From Gillisella vitis (GTDB lineage Bacteria > Pseudomonadota > Alphaproteobacteria > Rhizobiales > Rhizobiaceae), in NCBI GenBank assembly GCA_009744235.1, contig WPHV01000015.1, forward strand, positions 103,745 to 167,744: a stretch of 64,000 nucleotides of DNA, in the 5' to 3' direction. Positions within the stretch are counted from its first letter, which is position 1; the number at the start of each line of letters is the position of its first letter. Positions 46,524 through 54,054 of the stretch are shown in pieces. The translations under genes and the position numbers were made by a program. The notes under the pieces were generated by a model, which made no database searches, was not told the DNA's origin, and was given only the letters and a program-made list of their open reading frames with translations.

Positions 46524-48406
46524 GAGCGCAACTCCCTAGCATCCACCTCACGGCGGGCCAAAACCAGATGGCCACCACCCAGATCGGCATGGGCAAGCGT
46601 TGTCGGATCACCTTCATCGTGAAAATGCCTGGCCCAGCGCTTTTTGGCAGCCAGCGACGGTTCTCCGATCAGGTTGAAATCCATCGGATGATCCAGATTG
46701 GGCAGCGGCACCGCCGCCAGCAATTTCTTGGTATAGGGATGGACCGGATCGCGCATGATCACCTCGCAAGAGGCAATCTCGACAATACGGCCCGCATACA
46801 TCACCGCCACCCGGTCGGCCATGTAATTCACCACGGCCAGATTGTGGGAAATGAACAGATAGGTGAGGCCAAGCTCCGCCTTCAAATCCTTCATCAGATT
46901 GAGGATCTGCGCCTGTACCGAAACATCCAGCGCCGAGACCGGCTCATCGCAGATGACAAGATCCGGCCCCAGTGCCAGCGACCGGGCAATGCCGATCCGC
47001 TGCCGCTGACCGCCGGAAAAACTATGCGGATAGCGGCCCAGCGCCGTCTCAGGCAGGCCAATCGCATGGATCAGCCGGTTGACCAGATCCAGCCGAGCAG
47101 CCCGGTTGCCACGATCATGAATTTCCAAGGGTTCGCTGATGATGCCGCGCACGGTCATGCGTGGCGACAGGGAAGAGACCGGGTCCTGAAACACCATCTG
47201 AATACGGGTGCGCAGGTCTTGCAGCTTTGACCCTTCAGCCTTCAGCATATCCAGCGGACCATCGGCACCTTGATAGATCGCCGTACCCTGATCGGCCGTG
47301 ACGCCGCGCATCAAAATCTTGCTGAGCGTGGTCTTGCCGCAACCGCTTTCGCCCACCAGCCCCAAGGTTTCACCGCGAAAAATATCGAAGGAGACATCGT
47401 TGACGGCCAAAGTCGGCGCAGTCGGGCGCGAGAAAAATCCGTTTGACCCCTTGGACTGGAAGGATTTGGAAATATTGCGCACCGAGAGCAGCACGCCGTC
47501 GCCGCCGGACGGCACGCGACATTTGTCCATCAACCGGCCGGTATCGACGTGGATTTCGCGAAGTGGTTTCAGGCGCTCATTGCGGTCCATATCAAAATGC
47601 GGCACCGCCTGCATCAGGCCCTTGGTATAGGCATGTTGAGGCGCACTGAAAATTGCCTCGACCGGGCCGGATTCCATCACCTCGCCGCGGTAGATCACCA
47701 CGACTTCATCGGCAAGACTGGCGACGACACCGAGATCATGGGTGATCAGCAGGATCGCCATGCCAAGCTTTTCCTGCAATTCCTTCAGGAGCTTGAGGAT
47801 CTGCGCCTGGATGGTCACGTCAAGCGCCGTGGTCGGCTCATCGGCAATCAGCAGCGCCGGATTGCAGATCAGCGCCATGGCAATCATCGCCCGCTGGCGC
47901 ATGCCGCCGGACAGTTCGAACGGGTACATGGTTGCGACACGGGCCGGGTCGTTGAACCCGACCAGCCCCAGCATTTCCTCCAGCCGCTCCTGGCGTTCGC
48001 GCGGCGAGAGCGTGGTGTGGACCCGCAGCACTTCCTCGATCTGATTGCCGACGGTATGGACCGGCGAAAACGAGGTCATCGGCTCCTGGAAGATCATGCC
48101 GATCCGGTTGCCGCGAATCTGGCGGATCTGGCGACCGTCATAGGGCAAGGACAGCAGATCGACCTGGGCTGCCTTTTGCGGATCATTAAAAACAACCCGG
48201 CCATTGATCTGTGCCAGGTTGGATTCGATCCCCATGATCGAGCGCCCGAGCACGGATTTACCGGACCCGGATTCACCGACCAGCGCCGTAACCTTGCCGG
48301 GCCGCAGCGTCATGCTGAAAGACTTGACCGCCTGAATGCTTGCGCCCAACAGGGGGAAAGACACACTGATATTATCCACATAAAGCAGATCTGCGCATTC
48401 TGCCAT
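46520..48406 (-). CDS. Opp-type ABC transporter, fused double ATPase
   Basis: The 628-residue protein carries two complete ABC domains. The first has [26 protein letters not shown] and [14 protein letters not shown]; the second has [26 protein letters not shown] and [14 protein letters not shown]. This is an OppD–OppF fusion like YejF or GsiA. It is the first gene of the operon, before the binding protein, an order unlike yejABEF. The 172-base spacer upstream, shared with a divergent glycosyltransferase gene, holds an imperfect inverted repeat TTTTATCGGT / ACTGATAAAA (48536–48565). Confidence 0.92.
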   Translation of the reverse strand: MAECADLLYVDNISVSFPLLGASIQAVKSFSMTLRPGKVTALVGESGSGKSVLGRSIMGIESNLAQINGRVVFNDPQKAAQVDLLSLPYDGRQIRQIRGNRIGMIFQEPMTSFSPVHTVGNQIEEVLRVHTTLSPRERQERLEEMLGLVGFNDPARVATMYPFELSGGMRQRAMIAMALICNPALLIADEPTTALDVTIQAQILKLLKELQEKLGMAILLITHDLGVVASLADEVVVIYRGEVMESGPVEAIFSAPQHAYTKGLMQAVPHFDMDRNERLKPLREIHVDTGRLMDKCRVPSGGDGVLLSVRNISKSFQSKGSNGFFSRPTAPTLAVNDVSFDIFRGETLGLVGESGCGKTTLSKILMRGVTADQGTAIYQGADGPLDMLKAEGSKLQDLRTRIQMVFQDPVSSLSPRMTVRGIISEPLEIHDRGNRAARLDLVNRLIHAIGLPETALGRYPHSFSGGQRQRIGIARSLALGPDLVICDEPVSALDVSVQAQILNLMKDLKAELGLTYLFISHNLAVVNYMADRVAVMYAGRIVEIASCEVIMRDPVHPYTKKLLAAVPLPNLDHPMDFNLIGEPSLAAKKRWARHFHDEGDPTTLAHADLGGGHLVLARREVDARELRS

Positions 48407-48578
48407 GCGTCACTTTTCCCAACCCGTCTTATGACTTTGTAGCCACCGTATCTTAGCAAATCATTGATGTCTATCGCTGACACACATGCTTCAATCGAGA
48501 CCCGGACATGGCTTTACGGCTTGCACATGTCAGTTTTTTATCGGTAGGTCAGAAGACTGATAAAATGGACCTGTCATC

Positions 48579-49562
48579 GTGAGCCAAGACTTACCCCCGA
48601 GACTGAAAAGTCGCGCCATGATTGCCCAAAGCCTGGAGCTTGCCAAAAAACAAGAACTAGAGGCGGCAAAGACTATGCTTGATGCCCTGGCTGGCGATCA
48701 TGATTTGCTGGCGCAGGCCGAGTTGGGGCCGGACACCGTGCTTGGCCTGCCGCGCAAGCTGCATTCGGCCTATCTGAAGATTGCCAAGATTGCCGGAGAC
48801 CGGCTGCGGGTCACCGGGCTGCAATATACACTTGCGCCACCGCCGGACCTGCTTTTGCCGTTTTCGCGTTTCAGCAGCCATGAGCGGCGGAATATGGCAG
48901 CGCTGAACCGCGAGGCAGTGCCAAGAGTGCTGCACCAAATCTGGCTCGGCACACTGGCCCTGCCACCTGCCTGCCAGGCCTGGGCCGCCCACTGCGCCCG
49001 CCATGGCTTTGCCTATCGGCTCTGGCGCGAGGCCGACCTTGAAGCACAGGGGTTTGACCAGCATCCGAGCTTTAAAGCCATGCTGGCACGCGGCGACTAT
49101 CCCGGCGCTGTCGATGTGGCGCGCTATCTGATCCTTCAGCAATTCGGCGGGATTTACCTTGATTGCGACTGGTATCCGGCCCGTGACGATATCAGCTTTG
49201 CCAATTGTCTTTCTCTGGTCGGGCTTGCCGCCCTTGCCGAGGACACGCCGCGCCAAACCGGCCTCGGCAGCCTGCTGCTGACCAATTCCTTCATCGCCAG
49301 CCCGCCCGGCCATCCGGTGTTTGCGCGGATGATCGAGGCCATGCCGCAGGCCATGGCGCTGCTTCCGGATGCCCCCGCCTGGTGGTCGACCGGGCCGCTG
49401 CTGATGACCGTGGTGTTTCGAGGCACCAGCTTTACCGTTCCAGATGCGAGCCTCCTTGCCGCCAATCTGGAACGCGGCGCACCATTTACCGAGGTGGAGG
49501 CAGCTCGGGATGCAGCCCTGACCACGGATGGCGGCCTGCTGATCGGCTGGAAATCCTGGTAG
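48579..49562 (+). CDS. Glycosyltransferase with DXD motif (GT32-like)
   Basis: The 327-residue protein has the sugar-transferase core PRVLHQIWLGTLALPPACQ, then DVARYLILQQFGGIYLDCDW with the metal-binding D-x-D (DCD), like OCH1/capsular glycosyltransferases. The first 100 residues are helical and not part of the catalytic fold. The start is GTG 48579; no good ribosome site is visible, and ATG 48618 is an alternative. It is divergent from the ABC importer operon and convergent with the deacetylase gene, four bases away. Confidence 0.82.
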   Translation: MSQDLPPRLKSRAMIAQSLELAKKQELEAAKTMLDALAGDHDLLAQAELGPDTVLGLPRKLHSAYLKIAKIAGDRLRVTGLQYTLAPPPDLLLPFSRFSSHERRNMAALNREAVPRVLHQIWLGTLALPPACQAWAAHCARHGFAYRLWREADLEAQGFDQHPSFKAMLARGDYPGAVDVARYLILQQFGGIYLDCDWYPARDDISFANCLSLVGLAALAEDTPRQTGLGSLLLTNSFIASPPGHPVFARMIEAMPQAMALLPDAPAWWSTGPLLMTVVFRGTSFTVPDASLLAANLERGAPFTEVEAARDAALTTDGGLLIGWKSW

Positions 49563-49566
49563 GCAC

Positions 49567-50310
49567 TTAAGCTTGCCGCTGAAGCAATGTCCGCGCACTG
49601 TCCCAGCGGCAGGCCGGATGGGTAGCAGTCAGGGCGAACAGCCGCGTCAGGAAATCCCAGACCGCTTGGTCATGAACCAGATGATGGGTGAGGATGCCGA
49701 TGGCATGTAAAGGTTCAGCTTCAGGGGCCAGATAGCCAGCCAGTTCCGCAAACAGGATATCGGCATCACGCCCACCGCGCGTCCCGTGCCAGTCCATCAC
49801 ATCCACATGGGTGTTGAGAAGGGTTAGAGTATTTATGCGTTTCTCCCGGCCAAACACCGACAGCGCCGTAAAGCCGAGACCCGACAGTGCTGGTAGCAAA
49901 GCCTTGTCAATCCGGTTCCACGGCGGCACCAGCATCGGCAACAGCTTTTCGCCGTAAAGTCCGTGCAGCTTGGCCAATCCCTGACGCAGCTCGTCCAGGA
50001 CGATTGCCGCCGGGCGATGCCCGCCCAGTTCTTGCTTCTTTTCACCCGGACCAGCATGGCTCTGGTGGTTCCAGCCATGCACGGCGATGGTGGCATGAGT
50101 TTCTACCGAAAGCGATGCTGCCAGCGCCGCACCGGTCGGCTCGGGAATGACCGCCAGCGTCAGCGGTATCTGGAAGCGGCGAGCAAGTGCCAGCAAAGTC
50201 TCCAATGGATTGCTCGGCTCGACCGCATCGTCATCGCGCAGCCAGAGGTTAACCGTCTTTTCCTGGGCGGCGAGATCATCGAGGCGCTGTCTCAAGAGAA
50301 TTTCAGACAT
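49567..50310 (-). CDS. Polysaccharide deacetylase-like protein
   Basis: The 247-residue protein looks like the NodB-type carbohydrate esterase fold: NLWLRDDDAVEPSN supplies the Asp cluster, AVHGWNHQSHAG the H-x3-H metal site, and VPPWNRIDKALLPAL the later conserved segment. It would remove acyl groups from a glycan, or be a non-catalytic relative. ATG 50310 follows GGGAG; it overlaps the stop of the preceding glycosyltransferase gene by 8 bases, so both are in one operon. Confidence 0.8.
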   Translation of the reverse strand: MSEILLRQRLDDLAAQEKTVNLWLRDDDAVEPSNPLETLLALARRFQIPLTLAVIPEPTGAALAASLSVETHATIAVHGWNHQSHAGPGEKKQELGGHRPAAIVLDELRQGLAKLHGLYGEKLLPMLVPPWNRIDKALLPALSGLGFTALSVFGREKRINTLTLLNTHVDVMDWHGTRGGRDADILFAELAGYLAPEAEPLHAIGILTHHLVHDQAVWDFLTRLFALTATHPACRWDSARTLLQRQA

Positions 50311-51427
50311 TATGACTCCCGCCTTCCGATTCCAGTTTAGCACTATCGCCCAGACACTGTTCCAGCAGGGCGGAAAGCCGAGCGCTGGCTACCTCAATCG
50401 AGCGATCCTGCGCGACCATCTGGCGGGCCGCTTGCGCCATTGTCTGGCGTTGGGACGCATCGGTCAGCAGGGTTTCGATGGCTTTGGCATAGGCAAGCGC
50501 GTCGCCGGGCGGCGTTAAAAATCCGGTGATGCCAGGCGCAACCACTTCCGGCACTCCCGCCACGGCCTCGGCCACGACCGGCAGGCCTGCCGCCTGTGCC
50601 TCCAGATAGGCAAGGCCATAGGCTTCGCCGTGGCCGGGCCAGACATAGACTGATGCGGTCGATAAGATCTCGGCGACGGCCTGTGGCGGTTGTTCGCCCA
50701 GGAATTCAACCCGGCCCGACGGAAAGCCGGAAAACAGCGCCCGCACCTCGGCCCCGCAAGGTCCATCACCCACCACCTTCAGCCGCCAGGCAAGATCGGG
50801 CAGCAGTGCAAGGGCCTTGGCCAGCGCGATATAACTGCTTATCTTGTCGCCGGGGCGCATCATCGCCACGGTTGCCAGCACATGTTGCTCTGGCTGCCGC
50901 GGGTGGACAAGAAAAGCCTGCGCATCGATAAAAGGCGTCAGCCGAGCTAGCCGGGCTTGCGGAGCGACGGCCTGCAAACCCTGCATATCCCGCGCCGTCA
51001 GGCAGAGATTGATAGCGGCACTCCTGATCGTCTCCAGCAACCTGTCCTGAAAACCAGCCCAGACGCCCAGATTACGCCGCTGCGAATAGGAAGCCTCGGC
51101 GGTGACATAGGGTATCGCGAACCGGTGGCAGAGCTGCGGCCCGATCAGGTCCGGCGCCTTGTAATACGGGTGATAGCAAAACCACAGATCTGGCTTGCCC
51201 TGGCGTCGATAAAGCCGGGTCAACCGCTCGATCTCTTCCTCCGCCGCCTGGGCCAGATCCGGCAGAACCGTCTCCGGCGTCGCGTGGAAACTGCGCAGAT
51301 CAGACGCCACGGTGACATCATGGCCCGCCAGCCGCAAGGCCTGCAGCAGGAGGCGTGCCATCAACCGGTCGCCGGAAGGCACGGGATGGTCGGGGGATTT
51401 CAGCGGCGCGTAAAAGCCGATTTTCAT
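50303..51427 (-). CDS. Glycosyltransferase family 4
   Basis: The 374-residue GT-B enzyme begins MKIGFYAPLKSPDHPVPSGD and has the donor-domain signature GHGEAYGLAYLEAQAAG (E-x7-E). ATG 51427 is preferred: GAGG lies upstream and the start matches the usual strand-1 of the fold; a 26-residue extension is not supported. It is coupled with the deacetylase gene and divergent from the nucleotide-sugar dehydrogenase gene, with 191 bases between containing a lone TTGACA (51551) without a good partner hexamer. Confidence 0.86.
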   Translation of the reverse strand: MKIGFYAPLKSPDHPVPSGDRLMARLLLQALRLAGHDVTVASDLRSFHATPETVLPDLAQAAEEEIERLTRLYRRQGKPDLWFCYHPYYKAPDLIGPQLCHRFAIPYVTAEASYSQRRNLGVWAGFQDRLLETIRSAAINLCLTARDMQGLQAVAPQARLARLTPFIDAQAFLVHPRQPEQHVLATVAMMRPGDKISSYIALAKALALLPDLAWRLKVVGDGPCGAEVRALFSGFPSGRVEFLGEQPPQAVAEILSTASVYVWPGHGEAYGLAYLEAQAAGLPVVAEAVAGVPEVVAPGITGFLTPPGDALAYAKAIETLLTDASQRQTMAQAARQMVAQDRSIEVASARLSALLEQCLGDSAKLESEGGSHNV

Positions 51428-51618
51428 GGGCAGCCTCATCGTCATGCAGGGACATGTGCGCAGTCCGCAGGCTGTTGCAAGAGGCAGCGGCAGATTTATC
51501 GTCATCCATCACAGCCAATCAACATTGCCCGACAAGATCATCGCGCACCCTTGACATCGCATCATGCGGACCGCAACTGAAGCCGGTATTGAAATCGCCT
51601 GCGGAGCTTTATCCCCCC

Positions 51619-52971
51619 ATGTCCCATCATCCCGTTGCCGCCGAATTGCTGTCCGCCATCCAGTCCCGCCGCGCCAAGGCAGCGGTGATCGGCCTAGGCT
51701 ATGTCGGCCTGCCACTGGCCATCAGCATTGCCAAGGCCGGATTCACGGTGATGGGCTTTGATATCGACGCCACCAAGATCGACGCCATCGAAGCTGGGAC
51801 AAGCTATATTGAGGCCGTGCCGGAGCATATTCTGCGCGAAGAATGCGCGGCGGGCCGCTTTTCCGCAACCTCGGACTTTCTGGCGCTGGCCGATTATGAC
51901 GTGATCGCCATCTGCGTGCCGACGCCGCTGACCAAGAACCGTGATCCAGACCTGTCCTATGTGGAAAACACCTGCCGCCAGATTGCCAAGTCACTCAGGC
52001 CCGGACAACTGATCGTGCTGGAATCCACCACCTATCCCGGCACCACGCAGGAAGTGGTGAAGCCGATCCTCGAACATTCGGAACTGCGGGCCGGAGAGCA
52101 TTTCTTCCTCGGTTTTTCCCCGGAACGGGAAGATCCCGGCAATCGCGAATTTGAAACCTCGACCATTCCGAAGATCATCGCTGGCGATGGCCCCGACGCT
52201 TCAGCCTTGATGGCGGCCTTTTATGGTGCGGTGGTCAGAACCGTGGTGCCCGTCTCCTCCACGGCGACAGCGGAAGCCGTCAAGCTGACCGAAAACATCT
52301 TCCGCTCCGTCAATATCGCCTTGGTCAATGAATTGAAGCTGGTCTACGACGCCATGGGCATCGATGTCTGGGAGGTGATCGACGCCGCCAAGACCAAGCC
52401 GTTCGGCTATATGCCGTTTTATCCCGGCCCTGGCCTCGGCGGCCATTGCATTCCCATCGATCCGTTTTACCTGACATGGAAATCGCGCCAGTATGACCAG
52501 CCGACCCGGTTCATCGAGCTGGCGGGCGAGATCAACACGTCCATGCCGCATCATGTCGTCTCCAGGCTGGCCGAAGCGCTGGACCGCAAAGCGGGCAAGG
52601 CGCTGAGTCGGTCGCGCGTGCTGATCCTGGGGCTGGCCTACAAGAAAAACGTTCCGGACATCAGGGAAAGCCCGTCGCTGCGGCTGATGGAGCTTATTCT
52701 GGAGCGCGGCGCCGAGGTCGCCTATTTCGATCCCTTCCTGCCGGAAATTCCGAAAACCCGCGAATATAGCCATCTGAAAGGCCGTCGCAGTATTGCCTGG
52801 AACGAGGAAAGTCTCACCGCCTTCGATGCCGTGTTGATCGCCACGGACCATGACACTGTCGATTACCAGCAGTTGGCCGATTGGTGTCCGCTGATCGTTG
52901 ACACCCGCAACGCCCTTGCCCGCCGCAGCATTGCCGATCAGGCCGCAGGCCATACGATTGTGAAAGCGTGA
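51619..52971 (+). CDS. Nucleotide-sugar dehydrogenase (UDP-GlcNAc 6-dehydrogenase type)
   Basis: The 450-residue protein has the NAD motif AVIGLGYVGLPLA (about residues 23–35), SPEREDPGN, the catalytic cysteine in GPGLGGHCIPIDPFYL, and the C-terminal LGLAYKKNVPDIRESPS. The IPIDP variant and FSPERxDPGN favour WbpA/WecC-like UDP-N-acetylhexosamine dehydrogenases over plain UDP-glucose dehydrogenase. It makes a uronic-acid sugar donor for surface polysaccharide. ATG 51619 is selected from the frame open much further upstream, as the family starts there. Confidence 0.88.
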   Translation: MSHHPVAAELLSAIQSRRAKAAVIGLGYVGLPLAISIAKAGFTVMGFDIDATKIDAIEAGTSYIEAVPEHILREECAAGRFSATSDFLALADYDVIAICVPTPLTKNRDPDLSYVENTCRQIAKSLRPGQLIVLESTTYPGTTQEVVKPILEHSELRAGEHFFLGFSPEREDPGNREFETSTIPKIIAGDGPDASALMAAFYGAVVRTVVPVSSTATAEAVKLTENIFRSVNIALVNELKLVYDAMGIDVWEVIDAAKTKPFGYMPFYPGPGLGGHCIPIDPFYLTWKSRQYDQPTRFIELAGEINTSMPHHVVSRLAEALDRKAGKALSRSRVLILGLAYKKNVPDIRESPSLRLMELILERGAEVAYFDPFLPEIPKTREYSHLKGRRSIAWNEESLTAFDAVLIATDHDTVDYQQLADWCPLIVDTRNALARRSIADQAAGHTIVKA

Positions 52972-52975
52972 TCCC

Positions 52976-53458
52976 ATGAGCCGTCTCGACAGTTTCATCA
53001 ACCGCATGAGCGCCCAGCGCGATCTCTTGAACCATGTGCGCGATAATTACCCCCTGCCCGAAGGCCCAGTGCTGGAAATCGGCCTTGGCAATGGCCGGAC
53101 CTTCAGTCATTTGCGGGAGAATTTCACCGGTCGCCGCATCGTCGCCTTCGACCGGCAATTGGGCGCGCATAGCAGTTCCATACCAGAGGATGGCGACCTG
53201 ATCCTGGGAGAAATCGACCAGACCGGGAAGGACTTCATCGGTTGCGGCGCGGCCTTCGTCCATGCCGATATCGGCACCGGTTATCCCGATCGGGACGCGG
53301 TCACGCTCACTTGGCTGCCGGACATGGTTGCGGGAATGCTGCGGCCCGGCGGCTATGCGCTCAGTGGCCTGCCACTCAACCACACAGCACTCGAGCCGTT
53401 ACCGGTCCTCGACCATATCGAGAAAGACCGCTATTTCTTCTATCGCCGCCTGCCCTGA
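52976..53458 (+). CDS. Class I SAM-dependent methyltransferase-like protein
   Basis: The 160-residue protein has a motif-I-like VLEIGLGNGRTFSHLRE (about residues 32–48), an acidic strand-2 end in IVAFDRQLG, and LRPGGYALSGLPL at strand 5. This fits a small Rossmann methyltransferase. It begins four bases after the sugar dehydrogenase stop, so it shares that transcript and may modify a sugar or a lipid-linked intermediate. Substrate unknown. No terminator is evident in the 92 bases before the next, convergent gene. Confidence 0.8.
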   Translation: MSRLDSFINRMSAQRDLLNHVRDNYPLPEGPVLEIGLGNGRTFSHLRENFTGRRIVAFDRQLGAHSSSIPEDGDLILGEIDQTGKDFIGCGAAFVHADIGTGYPDRDAVTLTWLPDMVAGMLRPGGYALSGLPLNHTALEPLPVLDHIEKDRYFFYRRLP

Positions 53459-53550
53459 TTTTTTGCATCGACATCGGCAATACAAGGCATTTGCCTCAAA
53501 TCCGCCCGAAATTCCGGTGCTAATGGGTGTCGTGAGGAATGGTTTACATC

Positions 53551-54015
53551 CTAATCGACAAGAGAAAGTTGCCGCAAGCGAACAGTATCGAGTTCGGTTG
53601 TCATCGCACGAAGACGCTCTGCTAATGCACGGCTAAACTCCATGCTCATGCGTGGGCTGTCAGCCATGACCTTGCCGAGACAATCTTTGGCGATGCGAAG
53701 CGTTTCAACGTCTGTTGCAGCACGTGCAGTCATTCGTCTTGGACCCTGGCAGAGAAGCGACATTTCACCGATGATGGATTTGCTGTCTGCTTCACCGATC
53801 CTGACTTGGCCTGTTGGCATGTCTGAAAGCAAATCAACCTTGCCAGACAGGATGACATACGCAGCATCGCCGCCATCGCCTTGGCGAAACAAAATGTCGC
53901 CGGTATTATAGGTTGCCCTTTGCGAAGCGAAGGCCAGAAGCTTCAGTTTGCACGGATCGACGTGCTTGAAGTATGGAATATTCCGCAATAGCTGCACTTC
54001 GTCTCGCAGTAACAT
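53551..54015 (-). CDS. Stand-alone cyclic-nucleotide-binding domain protein
   Basis: The 154-residue protein is a single cNMP-binding beta-roll: GDILFRQGDGGDAAYVILSG, then the phosphate-binding cassette IGEMSLLCQGPRRMTARA with the conserved Glu and Arg retained, so ligand binding is possible. There is no helix-turn-helix, so it is not a CRP-type DNA binder. It lies 39 bases downstream of the degenerate ABC protein gene on the same strand, which suggests a working pair. ATG 54015 has a weak GGTGG site; GTG 54024 and TTG 54027 are in frame just upstream. Confidence 0.85.
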   Translation of the reverse strand: MLLRDEVQLLRNIPYFKHVDPCKLKLLAFASQRATYNTGDILFRQGDGGDAAYVILSGKVDLLSDMPTGQVRIGEADSKSIIGEMSLLCQGPRRMTARAATDVETLRIAKDCLGKVMADSPRMSMEFSRALAERLRAMTTELDTVRLRQLSLVD

Positions 54016-54054
54016 GCTTGCCACCAACTTCCCGGTTTTCGGTGGCCTGACCCC

